The position numbers and the translations under genes were made by a program. This document shows, in pieces, positions 10,901-19,296 of a stretch of DNA of 33,945 nt (positions within the stretch are counted from its first letter, which is position 1; every line of letters begins with the position of its first letter). Origin of the DNA: Clostridiaceae bacterium (lineage in GTDB: Bacteria > Bacillota > Clostridia > Saccharofermentanales > DTU023); assembly GCA_012838475.1 (NCBI GenBank), contig DUPE01000154.1, positions 1 through 33,945 on the forward strand, written 5' to 3'. The notes beneath the pieces are model-generated. The model had not been told where the DNA came from, made no database searches, and worked only from the letters and a program-made list of their open reading frames with translations.

Positions 10901-11639
10901 GCGATTTGACATAAAAGCTATCTGAATGCATTCGCATCCGATCAGGATCACTCATGGTTTTGCCGGTCTGGATGCAAAGCAAGACCTCATGGCTGAAGGC
11001 GTCATCCTGATACATATAATGACAGTCATTGGTTGCCACCAGTGGGATTTTTGTTTCTTCACTGATCTCAGCCAGAGCCTTGTTGACAATATTCTGATCG
11101 GGAATATTGTTCTCTTGCATCTCCAGGAAGAAATTTCCCTGCCCGAATATTTCTTCATAACGAAGGGCAGCTTTAATTGCCTCTTCGCGCTGACCTTGCA
11201 GAATCAGCTGGGGAACTTCGCCAGCCAGGCATGCCGAAAGAGCGATCAGGCCCTCGCTGTGCGAGCGCAAGAGATTGTGATCTACCCGTGGCCGATAATA
11301 AAAGCCATTCACATACGATTCAGATACGAGCCACATCAGATTGCGGTAGCCGGTCATATTTTCCGCCAGCAGGATCAGATGCCAGGGATCCCTGTCTTTG
11401 TGTCCCTCTTTATCCGTATAGCCTCGGGGAGCTACGTAGGCTTCACAACCGATAATTGGCTTCAGCCCTTCCTGCTTCATAGCACTATAGAAATCGATTA
11501 CACCATACATCGCGCCATGATCAGTGCAGGCACAGGCTGCCATCCCCAGCTCTTTCAAGCGTTTAGGCAATTCGGATAATCTGATTGCACCATCCAAAAG
11601 GCTGTATTCGGTATGTAAATGGAGATGCGTAAACGACAT
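7974..11639 (-). CDS. dnaE: DNA polymerase III subunit alpha
   Basis: ORF 1221 aa; PHP domain FTHLHLHTEYSLLDGA, GPGRGSGAASLAAYVL, PDFDIDFCYERR, C-terminal OB-fold. Confidence 0.97.
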   Translation of the reverse strand: MSFTHLHLHTEYSLLDGAIRLSELPKRLKELGMAACACTDHGAMYGVIDFYSAMKQEGLKPIIGCEAYVAPRGYTDKEGHKDRDPWHLILLAENMTGYRNLMWLVSESYVNGFYYRPRVDHNLLRSHSEGLIALSACLAGEVPQLILQGQREEAIKAALRYEEIFGQGNFFLEMQENNIPDQNIVNKALAEISEETKIPLVATNDCHYMYQDDAFSHEVLLCIQTGKTMSDPDRMRMHSDSFYVKSPEEMSKAFAAHPEAIANTEKIADRCNVELDFDHLSLPHFETPAGEPAADYLRELCTKGLRERLISKADNISEEQYWERLEVELEVIIEMGFADYYLIVWDFIRYAREQGIIVGPGRGSGAASLAAYVLRITNIDPLKYGLLFERFLNIERVSMPDFDIDFCYERRGEVIKYVTEKYGEDHVSQVITFGTLAARAAIRNVARAIDVPYADADRIAKMVPAELNITLGQALDINPDLRRDYENNDVTKRIIDLARRLEGMPRHASTHAAGVVIAGQPITELAPLARNEDSIVVQFTKDNIEKVGLLKFDFLGLRTLTVLQDTINMVKENKGIDIDIDKLDFADSNIYEMIAAGDTACVFQLESPGMTRFMKELKPDSFEDIIAGISLFRPGPMEQIPRYVEARHDPSKIKYDHPLLEPILDVTYGCIVYQEQVMQIVRDLAGFSYGQADNVRRAMSKKKPEVIAGYKDLFLYGGTDEAGKTVPGACANNVPLKVAEKIFEEVMAFAGYAFNKAHGASYAVVAYDTAWLKYYHPVEFMAAMLNSYLGSLDQAAQYVRAAKEIGIEILPPDINKSYARFTTENGAIRFALGAVKNVGQAAINRLIAEREENGEFESFGDFMHRICEYDINRKMIESLIRSSALDSFAVSRAKMLGVLEPFSNQIQNRKKMSSLGQMSLFELPGMEEEQPDDEPVYPNVKEFDQDILLAMEKEMLGLYITGHPLDACADNLNSYLTVTAQELIAFGEPDEGEEFLIIPDNLDQKDVIVGGQVIRRRNQYTKRNDLMAFLTLEDLTGSFELIVFPAVYAKYSELLCEGQALLVKGRLTVREDEPIKVIAEELFDLTDLSEATKNELAAFRRRKNLPLAQQAHPGRETTKAEAEYEVEAGGYLPPAATAIAAESDYKPRDTTLVIRWQGGTDENALAPLRSTLAYFPGSSRVRVYLERETRLLEPLSQGVHLDRETLAFLTDRFGVENISVF

Positions 11640-11651
11640 ATTATAACCAGC

Positions 11652-13403
11652 TCAATCTAGGAGGCTGTTTATATAAGCCAAAGTCTTCTGCTTAACATCT
11701 GCTAGCCTTTGTTCCGCTGCTTCTTTATCGTCGTCATAGATACCGTAATATACTTTAATCTTGGGCTCCGTCCCGGAGGGCCTGACACACATCCAGTCCA
11801 TACCGGATGGTCCTTCCAGTTCGTAGATAATTACATTGCTGCCCTGCAGGGGGGCTTGTATTTCTGCCCCGCTCCGGAGATCAAGCCCTGTTCCGCTATC
11901 AAAATCCACTACTTCCTTTACAGCAGCACCGGGAATACCTTTGGCTTTATCCGTGCGCAAACTATCCATTGCCGCGGCGATTTTTTCCTGGCCCGCCTTG
12001 CCTTCGCGATAGATGGATACAGTAGCTTCGGCATGATTGCCATAACGTTCATATAAAGAGTCGAGCCTGTCACTTAAAGTCTGCCCGTCTACGGCCGCAA
12101 CGGCAGTCATCTCCGCCAGCAACATACAGGAGACAACGGCGTCTTTATCTCTAACCCGGTCTCCTGCTAAATAGCCAAAACTCTCCTCGTAGCCAAACTG
12201 GAATTCACTCAGACCGGTATCGGCATATTCGGCTATTACTTCCGCGATGTATTTAAATCCTGTGAAAGTAACATGCAAATCCGCTCCATAATGCTGCGCT
12301 ATGGTCCTGGTTAATCTGGAGGAGACAATCGTGGTTACGCAGAAAGCGTTTGCCGGTAAAGTCTTTGCCTTAGCTTTGGCACCTAAAATATAATCCATCA
12401 GTAAAAGACCGATCTCATTACCGGTTAAAATCTTATAATTGCCGTCCCGCAAGCGCACAACCACACCCGTACGGTCGGCATCCGGATCCGTCGCCAAAAC
12501 CAGACTGGCTTCAATAGAACGCGCCAGATCAACTGCCATCTGCATGGCCTCCGGTAATTCAGGATTCGGAAGCTCCACAGTGGGGAAATTGCCATCGGGA
12601 AGCTCTTGTTCAGGCACTATGCTGACATTGGTGAATCCCAGTTTTTCCAGTTGGCGCCGCACGGGCTTATTGCCTGAGCCATGCAAGGGTGTGTATACAA
12701 TAGGCAAATGTTTAAACTTCTCTACCGCACCGCGGTCAAGAGACAAGGTCATGAGATAATCGCTATAGGCCAGATCAATGTCATCGCCCATCCAGTTAAA
12801 GAGATCCGACTCTGCCGCCTCTTCGAACTTGAGCGCCTCTGCTACTGTTGCAGGCAAATCAGTGATGTTCTTCATTTCTGCTGCGACTTCGTCTGCTTCT
12901 TCCGGCGGCAACTGCCCGCCGTCTTCGCCATACACCTTGAAACCATTATAGATGGCGGGATTGTGACTGGCTGTGATCATGATGCCGCCGACACAACCAA
13001 AGTATCTGATCGCAAATGACAGTACAGGTACGGGTCTCAGCTCAGTTGAGAAATAAATCTTGACGCCATGCTTGACAAAAATGCCGGCAGCCAGTTCGGC
13101 AAATTCACGAGAGAAGTTCCTGCAATCATAAGAGATAACGATCCCCTTCGATCTGCCTTCCTCCTGGGCCGCGATCTGACGGGCATACGCTGTAGCTGCA
13201 CGCCCAACTGTGTAGAAATTCATCCGATTTGTGCCCGTCCCCAGAATTCCTCTCAGCCCGGCAGTCCCGAATTGCAAATCCTGATAAAATCTCTCTTCTA
13301 TTTCTTCTTTATTGTCTTTAATAGCCAGAAGATCTTCTCTCGTTTGCAGTGAAAAGCGAGGATCATCAAGCCATGATAGGTATAACTTCTCTGAGCGTGT
13401 CAT
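11652..13403 (-). CDS. Phospho-sugar mutase (phosphoglucomutase/phosphomannomutase family)
   Basis: ORF 583 aa; DLQFGTAGLRGILGTGTNRMN, ITASHNPAIYNGFKVY, DPDADRTGV, RPSGTEPKIKVY. Confidence 0.93.
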   Translation of the reverse strand: MTRSEKLYLSWLDDPRFSLQTREDLLAIKDNKEEIEERFYQDLQFGTAGLRGILGTGTNRMNFYTVGRAATAYARQIAAQEEGRSKGIVISYDCRNFSREFAELAAGIFVKHGVKIYFSTELRPVPVLSFAIRYFGCVGGIMITASHNPAIYNGFKVYGEDGGQLPPEEADEVAAEMKNITDLPATVAEALKFEEAAESDLFNWMGDDIDLAYSDYLMTLSLDRGAVEKFKHLPIVYTPLHGSGNKPVRRQLEKLGFTNVSIVPEQELPDGNFPTVELPNPELPEAMQMAVDLARSIEASLVLATDPDADRTGVVVRLRDGNYKILTGNEIGLLLMDYILGAKAKAKTLPANAFCVTTIVSSRLTRTIAQHYGADLHVTFTGFKYIAEVIAEYADTGLSEFQFGYEESFGYLAGDRVRDKDAVVSCMLLAEMTAVAAVDGQTLSDRLDSLYERYGNHAEATVSIYREGKAGQEKIAAAMDSLRTDKAKGIPGAAVKEVVDFDSGTGLDLRSGAEIQAPLQGSNVIIYELEGPSGMDWMCVRPSGTEPKIKVYYGIYDDDKEAAEQRLADVKQKTLAYINSLLD

Positions 13404-13427
13404 TATCTTGTCCCCCGTATGAGTTAT

Positions 13428-13444
13428 TTACGTTCAAGACGTAA
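13428..13444. repeat. Short inverted repeat TTACGT-TCAAG-ACGTAA upstream of the phospho-sugar mutase
   Basis: Perfect 6-bp arms with 5-nt loop read directly from the sequence. Confidence 0.5.
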
Positions 13445-13487
13445 GCAAGGATATAAAATGCAATATAAAAGATTATATCATTGAGAG

Positions 13488-13620
13488 CGTCGCTCGGATA
13501 ATTCTCCCGCAGCCGATCTCTCAGCTCTGTCTCTGAGAACAGCGTTTGGATAACTCACTCCGCAGCCGATCTCTCAGCTCTGTCTCTGAGAACGTCGCTC
13601 GGATAATTCTCCCCGTACCA
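13488..13620. repeat. Approx. 53-bp tandem repeat, about 2.5 copies, including the uvrB 3' end
   Basis: CGTCGCTCGGATAATTCTCC at 13488 and 13593; CAGCCGATCTCTCAGCTCTGTCTCTGAGAAC at 13510 and 13563. Confidence 0.9.
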
Positions 13621-15652
13621 ATATAAGGACATCTCGGATTTGAGCGGCCTCTTCAAAAGCTAATTGCTTAGAAGCAGCCTTCATATCTCTATCCAGTCTG
13701 GCCGCCATCTTCTCAAGCTGTGTATTGTTGAGGGTCGATAGCCTCAAATTGGCAATATCTTCCCCGTCGACAAAAATTTCTTCAGTCTTGTCAATGACGC
13801 CGTCATCCACCATTTCTGTCATGGTGTCAATCAACTGGTGAACATCCTTCTTAATAGTCCGAGGCGTAATATTATGTTCTTTATTGAATTCATCTTGAAT
13901 CTGGCGGCGGCGATTTGTCTCTTCTATCGCCTGTTGCATTGATCTGGTAATTTCATCAGCATACAAGATCACGCGGCCGCGCACATTTCTTGCCGCCCTG
14001 CCAATAATTTGCACCAAAGAAGTAGTCGAGCGCAGGAATCCCTCCTTATCCGCATCGAGAATCGCTATTAGCGAGACTTCGGGCAGATCCAAGCCTTCAC
14101 GCAAGAGGTTAATTCCGACCAGGACATCGTACTTGCCCTCTCGCAATTCTTTCAATATCTTGAGTCTTTCCACGGTGACAATATCTGAATGCAGATAGGC
14201 GACATTTATGCCCTCTTCACGCAAAAAGTCACTAAGATCCTCGGCCATTCGCTTCGTCAGGGTAAGGATCAATGTCCTTTCCTTGCGTTCCGTGTTAGCC
14301 TTGATCTCGGTAAGAAGGTCGTCAATTTGTGATTCAACCGGCCTTATATAGACCTCCGGATCCAACAATCCTGTTGGACGGATGATCTGCTCCACCACCT
14401 GTTCTGCATGCTCTGCTTCATATTTTGACGGTGTTGCGGACACAAAGACCGACTGACCCATTCTCTCTTCAAACTCCGCAAAATTTAGTGGTCTGTTATC
14501 AAAGGCGGAGGGCAATCTAAAGCCAAAATTAACCAGCGACTCTTTGCGTGAACGGTCACCATTGTACATAGCTCCTATCTGCGGGATCGTCACATGAGAC
14601 TCGTCAATAAATAAGAGATAGTCATCAGGAAAAAAGTCGATCAGCGTATAGGGCGGTTCGCCGGGTTCTCTCTCTGTCATATGACGCGAATAATTTTCAA
14701 TCCCCTTACAAAAACCGGTTTCTCTCAGCATCTCCAGGTCGTAGAGGGTGCGCTGCTCCAAACGATAAGCCTCCAGTAATTTGCCTTCTGCTCGCAGCTC
14801 AGCCAGCCTCTCGACCAACTCCGCGCCAATGCTTCGTATCGCCTTTTCCATACGTTTGGATGTAGTTGCGTAGTGCGTAGCCGGAAAGATTGAGGCATAG
14901 GTTCTGGCAGTGAGACTGCGCCCGGTTATGGCATCAATTTCGCGAATCTCCTCGATCTCATCACCGAAGAAACTGACCCGTGTAATAACATCCGCCGAAG
15001 AGGAAGGAAAAATATCCAAAATATCGCCACGGACGCGAAAAGTTCCGCGCTTGATCTCATAGTCGTTGCGCAAATATTGAATCGCCACCAGCTCCTCAAT
15101 TACCTGATCCCGTTCCTTCTTCATCCCTGGTCTGAGATTAACCATCAACTGCTGATAATCCTCAGGATCGCCAATGCCGTATATGCATGAGACGGAGGCG
15201 ACTACGATTACGTCCCGGCGTTCCATTAGGGAGGAAGTCGCAGAATGGCGCAAAAGATCAATTTCGTCGTTTATAGCTGAGTCCTTCTCAATATATATGT
15301 CTCTGGAAGGTATATATGCTTCCGGCTGATAATAATCGTAATAACTGACAAAGTACTCTACCGCATTCTCCGGGAATAAGGCCATGAACTCGGCACAGAG
15401 CTGTCCGGCCAAAGTCTTATTATGGGCAATAACCAGGGCAGGTCTCTGTGTCTCTTCAATCACTTTTGCCATCGTAAATGTTTTGCCGGAACCGGTTACT
15501 CCCAGCAGGGTTTGCGCCTCATAACCCTGCTCTAAACCAGCGACCAATTTGTGGATCGCCTCCGGCTGATCACCTTGAGGAGTCATCTCCGTGTGCAATC
15601 TAAAGGGATTTTTATGTTTTGTCTCGGGCAATGAAACCCGTCGTTTTCTCAT
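13574..15652 (-). CDS. uvrB: Excinuclease ABC subunit B
   Basis: ORF 692 aa; [67 protein letters not shown]-terminal UVR motif. Confidence 0.97.
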   Translation of the reverse strand: MRKRRVSLPETKHKNPFRLHTEMTPQGDQPEAIHKLVAGLEQGYEAQTLLGVTGSGKTFTMAKVIEETQRPALVIAHNKTLAGQLCAEFMALFPENAVEYFVSYYDYYQPEAYIPSRDIYIEKDSAINDEIDLLRHSATSSLMERRDVIVVASVSCIYGIGDPEDYQQLMVNLRPGMKKERDQVIEELVAIQYLRNDYEIKRGTFRVRGDILDIFPSSSADVITRVSFFGDEIEEIREIDAITGRSLTARTYASIFPATHYATTSKRMEKAIRSIGAELVERLAELRAEGKLLEAYRLEQRTLYDLEMLRETGFCKGIENYSRHMTEREPGEPPYTLIDFFPDDYLLFIDESHVTIPQIGAMYNGDRSRKESLVNFGFRLPSAFDNRPLNFAEFEERMGQSVFVSATPSKYEAEHAEQVVEQIIRPTGLLDPEVYIRPVESQIDDLLTEIKANTERKERTLILTLTKRMAEDLSDFLREEGINVAYLHSDIVTVERLKILKELREGKYDVLVGINLLREGLDLPEVSLIAILDADKEGFLRSTTSLVQIIGRAARNVRGRVILYADEITRSMQQAIEETNRRRQIQDEFNKEHNITPRTIKKDVHQLIDTMTEMVDDGVIDKTEEIFVDGEDIANLRLSTLNNTQLEKMAARLDRDMKAASKQLAFEEAAQIRDVLILVRGELSERRSQRQS

Positions 15653-15774
15653 GTGAAGACATCCTTATCAATAACTAGATTATTTTATCGAAGCACTATT
15701 GCTCATCAATAATACTGCCTAAACTACTGGCAGCATAGTGTCATCCAAAGCTGTAACTAACAGCTATTTTGCAA

Positions 15775-15861
15775 GTGAGACCCTTCGCCTCAGGATTATG
15801 TTCTACGGGTTGTTGCGTTTTTATCTTATCAACGGGTGAGACCCTTCGCCTCAGGATTATG
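15775..15861. repeat. Exact 26-bp direct repeat GTGAGACCCTTCGCCTCAGGATTATG (two copies, 61 bp apart)
   Basis: Copies at 15775-15800 and 15836-15861, immediately 3' of the UDG gene. Confidence 0.95.
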
Positions 15862-15865
15862 AGTC

Positions 15866-16795
15866 TTATGTATCTAATTCGGGCAGTAGTTTTAACTCAG
15901 TCAGCTTTCTGCGCGCAGCTCCCATATCTTCCCACAGGTCATTTTTGCGACGGGGATCTCTCAAAATATAGGCCGGATGAAAAGTAGGCATAATCCAGAA
16001 TCCGGATTTCTCTATCCATTTCCCTCTCACTTTGGTAATACCGGAATTATCGTGAGTGAAATACTTGTAGGCTGTTGCCCCCATTAGCAGTATCACTCGC
16101 GGCTTAACCAGATTGAACTGCCTGGTAAGTAAGGGACGGCAATTCTCAGCTTCATCCGGTTTGGGAGCTCTGTTCTCGGGCGGCCGGCATTTAACAATAT
16201 TGCAGATATGGAAATTCTCTTCTCTGATATCCCATGCCAGAAGCAACTGATCCAGCAATTGTCCTGACCTGCCCACAAAAGGTTTGCCCTGCAAATCCTC
16301 TTCCGCTCCGGGCCCCTCACCGATTATCATCAAGGGAGCCTTGATATTGCCACGCCAGACCACGACATTACTTCTGCCTGCAGCCAGGCCACAGCGGTCG
16401 CAGCTCTCACATTGAGCTATAAACTCTTGGAATAATAGCTCCTCAGATTTTCGCTGCTGAGCGGGCGGTGGTACGCTTAGGCCCTCCTCCATCTCGGGCG
16501 GTGGTGCGCTTAGGCCCTCCTCCGACTCAGACGGTGGTGCCGCTGAGCCCTCCTCCATCTCGGGCGGTGGTACGCTTAGGCCCTCCTCCGACTCAGACGG
16601 TGGTGCCGCAGAGCCCTCCGCCACCTCGAACGACTGTGCGGTCAGGGCGTTCTCCTCAGGTGACTCTATAGCCGGATGGTTTTCTTCAGCCTCTGCAGGT
16701 AGCGCGACTATGCTCCCCTTCGACTCGGGATGTTGTCGTGGTTGCTTAGCGCCTTCGCCGTCAACAGCATAATCCTCTTTTAATCCTTCTGCCAT
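15866..16795 (-). CDS. Uracil-DNA glycosylase, family 4 (Fe-S) type, with a repetitive N-terminal extension
   Basis: ORF 309 aa; CESCDRCGLA, IIGEGPGAEEDLQGKPFVGRSGQLLDQLL, CNIVKCRPPENRAPKPDEAENC, TFHPAYILRDPRRK. Confidence 0.92.
   Translation of the reverse strand: MAEGLKEDYAVDGEGAKQPRQHPESKGSIVALPAEAEENHPAIESPEENALTAQSFEVAEGSAAPPSESEEGLSVPPPEMEEGSAAPPSESEEGLSAPPPEMEEGLSVPPPAQQRKSEELLFQEFIAQCESCDRCGLAAGRSNVVVWRGNIKAPLMIIGEGPGAEEDLQGKPFVGRSGQLLDQLLLAWDIREENFHICNIVKCRPPENRAPKPDEAENCRPLLTRQFNLVKPRVILLMGATAYKYFTHDNSGITKVRGKWIEKSGFWIMPTFHPAYILRDPRRKNDLWEDMGAARRKLTELKLLPELDT
16462..16626. repeat. In-frame 33-bp (11-aa) tandem repeat, 5 units, inside the UDG gene
   Basis: Units starting 16462, 16495, 16528, 16561 and 16594; protein EGSAAPPSESE/EGLSVPPPEME/EGSAAPPSESE/EGLSAPPPEME/EGLSVPPPAQQ. 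Confidence 0.95.
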
Positions 16796-17355
16796 TTAAG
16801 CTCTTCCTTATTCTCATCAAACTTCTTGCGCTTGGCCTTGATCTCATCGATGTCGACGGCATATACTCTTGTCGTCTTATGGGCGTTAGACATTGCAAGC
16901 TCAAAGAAATCCATCATATCCGGAACATACTTCTCGCAGATAGCCTCAAGTGCGAGTGAAAACTCGGTATCCCTGCCTTCCCGGGCTTCAATATTCCGTA
17001 TCTTGCCGGTGACAATAGCGGACGAAAATTCGGTGGTGAAGATATTGCCCGTGACAAAGTCTGTGCTTTTACCGCCCTTTATTAGGTCCCTGGCCTCCTC
17101 CGGCTTGTAAAGACCGGGAACGGCCGCATTAGCAACAAAAACGACCCTGACCGGTGTACCTTCCTGGAACAGATCTACCTTTGTCCCTGCTTTGGCGGAA
17201 TGAAAATATAGGGTCCGGCCACGACGCACCATAGACAAAGGCACTGCATAAGGCAGATCCCCCTCAGGGTCAGTCACTGCCAATACACCATATTCAGCTT
17301 TATCAATAACCTGCAATCCGAACTCTACAGACATTTCACGATCTTTGCGACGCAT
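16780..17355 (-). CDS. Pyridoxamine 5'-phosphate oxidase family / nitroimidazole-resistance (Nim)-like flavin-binding protein
   Basis: MRRKDREMSVEFGLQVIDKAEYGVLAVTDPEGDLPYAVPLSMVRRGRTLYFHSAKAGTKVDLFQ is typical of the Nim-like PNPOx fold. The track start (17379) is a TTG; an ATG at 17355 has a better RBS (GAGAGGAG). Confidence 0.82.
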   Translation of the reverse strand: MRRKDREMSVEFGLQVIDKAEYGVLAVTDPEGDLPYAVPLSMVRRGRTLYFHSAKAGTKVDLFQEGTPVRVVFVANAAVPGLYKPEEARDLIKGGKSTDFVTGNIFTTEFSSAIVTGKIRNIEAREGRDTEFSLALEAICEKYVPDMMDFFELAMSNAHKTTRVYAVDIDEIKAKRKKFDENKEELKWQKD

Positions 17356-17384
17356 TAGATTCTCCTCTCTAATAATCAAAAAGC

Positions 17385-17505
17385 ATTATTGCTCAGGAGA
17401 TTATGTGAAAACTTCAATAATAATCTCCGGCTGGATCTATAGACTAACAATTATTGCTCAGGAGATTATGTGAAAACTTCAATAATAATCTCCTGCTGGA
17501 TCTAT
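17385..17505. repeat. Two tandem 56-bp copies (65-bp period), each containing a 9-bp-stem inverted repeat
   Basis: 17385-17440 and 17450-17505, one mismatch; GGAGATTAT...ATAATCTCC arms with nested TGAA-nnn-TTCA. Confidence 0.95.
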
Positions 17506-17523
17506 CGGCGAACAATATCGCCT

Positions 17524-17856
17524 TCAAGAAATATTATCGCCATCCTTGACATCAAATTCCGGCACCAAAAGCACGATACCCTGCTCTGATTCTGTACCGA
17601 GGATGCGTACTTCACTCTTGACTGAGCCAATATAAATAGGAATGAGATTTATACAGGCGACAACCTGCTTGCCGATCAGATCCTCCGCCTTGTAGACTTC
17701 TGTAATCTGCGCGGAAGATTTCTTCACACCAATCTCCGGGCCAAAATCTATCTCCAGAACATACGCTGCGTTTTTTGATCTTTTATTTGGTCTGGCGCTC
17801 TTTATGGTGCCTGTCCTGACTTCAACCTTGTCAAATTCTTCCATATTGATCTTCAT
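17524..17856 (-). CDS. tRNA-binding domain protein (CsaA / MetRS C-terminal domain-like)
   Basis: ORF 110 aa; FDKVEVRTGTIKSARPN...AYVLEIDFGPEIGVKKSSAQIT...GKQVVACINL, OB-fold EMAPII-like signature. Confidence 0.88.
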   Translation of the reverse strand: MKINMEEFDKVEVRTGTIKSARPNKRSKNAAYVLEIDFGPEIGVKKSSAQITEVYKAEDLIGKQVVACINLIPIYIGSVKSEVRILGTESEQGIVLLVPEFDVKDGDNIS

Positions 17857-18103
17857 TGCAAGTATTCCTTCCTCTCACCTTTTAGCATCATCGGGATATT
17901 TTTATCATCATACTGTCCGCATCATTGTACCAACTCTTGCCGTTTTATTTATATTATCCTGCTTACTTGTAGCATTGTGCTTATTTGTATCATTGTACAA
18001 ATTCCGTAGCATTAATTGTAGGCATTATTCCATCTCAAAGCAAAAGTATCATCTGGGCAGAAGATTTGCTTTATACTAGAATTAATGCATTGAAGACGCT
18101 TAG

Positions 18104-18187
18104 CTGCAACTATTGTGACCGACCTAAGAAAATAACCACTGCAACTATAGTGACCGACCTGGATAAACAACCGTTGCAACTTTAGTC
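18104..18187. repeat. 35-bp tandem repeat, about 2.4 copies
   Basis: CTGCAACTAT(T/A)GTGACCGACCT... at 18104 and 18139, and partial TTGCAACTTTAGT at 18174. Confidence 0.9.
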
Positions 18188-18282
18188 AGGATCTTAGTCT
18201 TAGTAGATGCGAGAACATATACGCCAATAAATATTTGCTGCCTGTAGAGCATGGCGTCTTAGCTTTTTGTTGAGAGGTGTCT

Positions 18283-19296
18283 ATGAAACCAGAAATCTCA
18301 GTAGTCGTACCGGTGTATAACGAAGAAGAAGTCATCCAAACCATGCATCAGCGTCTGACTGATGTCTTATCCGGCCTGAATCTCCATTATGAAATCATCT
18401 ATGTCGACGATGGCAGCAAGGACAATTCCGCGTCGATCATAAGACCATGGTGTACTGATGACGGCAGAGTCAAACTGCTCAGTTTTTCCAGGAATTTTGG
18501 TCATCAAACTGCCATTACCTGTGGCATGGATTATGCTGCCGGGGAGGCAATCGTCATCATTGATGCAGACTTGCAGGATCCGCCGGAGTTAATTCCTGAT
18601 ATGATCGCCAAATGGCGAGAAGGCTTCGAGGTCGTCTATGCTAAAAGAAGAAAACGCTCCGGAGAAACCGGCTTTAAGAAAACGACTGCCAGACTGTACT
18701 ACCGCCTCCTGCATCGACTTGCTGATGTGGACATCCCTACCGATGTCGGCGATTTTCGTCTCATTGATAAGACCGTGCGCGATGCCCTCTTGCAGCTCCC
18801 GGAGCATAATCGCTATGTCCGCGGTCTGATTGCCTGGCTTGGCTATCGCCAAACCAATATAGAATATGAGCGTGATGCACGCTACGCTGGCAAGACTAAG
18901 TATCCTCTCAGGAAAATGCTTAATCTGGCCGGGAACGGCATCACTTCTTTCTCTTATAAGCCGCTGAGAATAAGCATATATTTGGGTGTGATACTATCGA
19001 TCGCCAGCTTCCTCTTTTTGCTCTTTATCTTTTTTTCCCGCATATTCGATTTGGTAGATATGGAGCCGGGATATGCCTCCATGATGTGCGTTATGCTCTT
19101 CTTCTTTGGCATTGTCTTGATAATGCTGGGAGTAACCGGCGAGTATATCGGCAGAATATTTGAAGAAGTCAAGAACCGGCCACTTTATCTTATTTTCAGA
19201 GAGGACGGCAAGTTCTATGAAGTAGGGCGAAGGGGAACTTCCCCCGGATCGGAAAAGGCAGTACACAAAGTTGACTCGGCTTCTCGGCCGAAATAG
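18283..19296 (+). CDS. Family 2 glycosyltransferase (polyprenyl-phosphate sugar transferase / GtrB-like, two C-terminal TM helices)
   Basis: VVVPVYNEEEVI, YVDDGSKDNS, SFSRNFGHQTAITCGMDYA, DADLQDPPELIP, VGDFRLIDK motifs; ATG 18283 with GAGAGG RBS (track start 18277 is a GTG). Confidence 0.93.
   Translation: MKPEISVVVPVYNEEEVIQTMHQRLTDVLSGLNLHYEIIYVDDGSKDNSASIIRPWCTDDGRVKLLSFSRNFGHQTAITCGMDYAAGEAIVIIDADLQDPPELIPDMIAKWREGFEVVYAKRRKRSGETGFKKTTARLYYRLLHRLADVDIPTDVGDFRLIDKTVRDALLQLPEHNRYVRGLIAWLGYRQTNIEYERDARYAGKTKYPLRKMLNLAGNGITSFSYKPLRISIYLGVILSIASFLFLLFIFFSRIFDLVDMEPGYASMMCVMLFFFGIVLIMLGVTGEYIGRIFEEVKNRPLYLIFREDGKFYEVGRRGTSPGSEKAVHKVDSASRPK

Noticed and set aside
10926-11579. 217-aa plus-strand ORF antisense to dnaE, and similar antisense ORFs in mutS2, glgB, korA and others
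   Set aside because: They lie wholly opposite strongly recognised coding sequences, have no recognisable domains, and are typical shadow ORFs.
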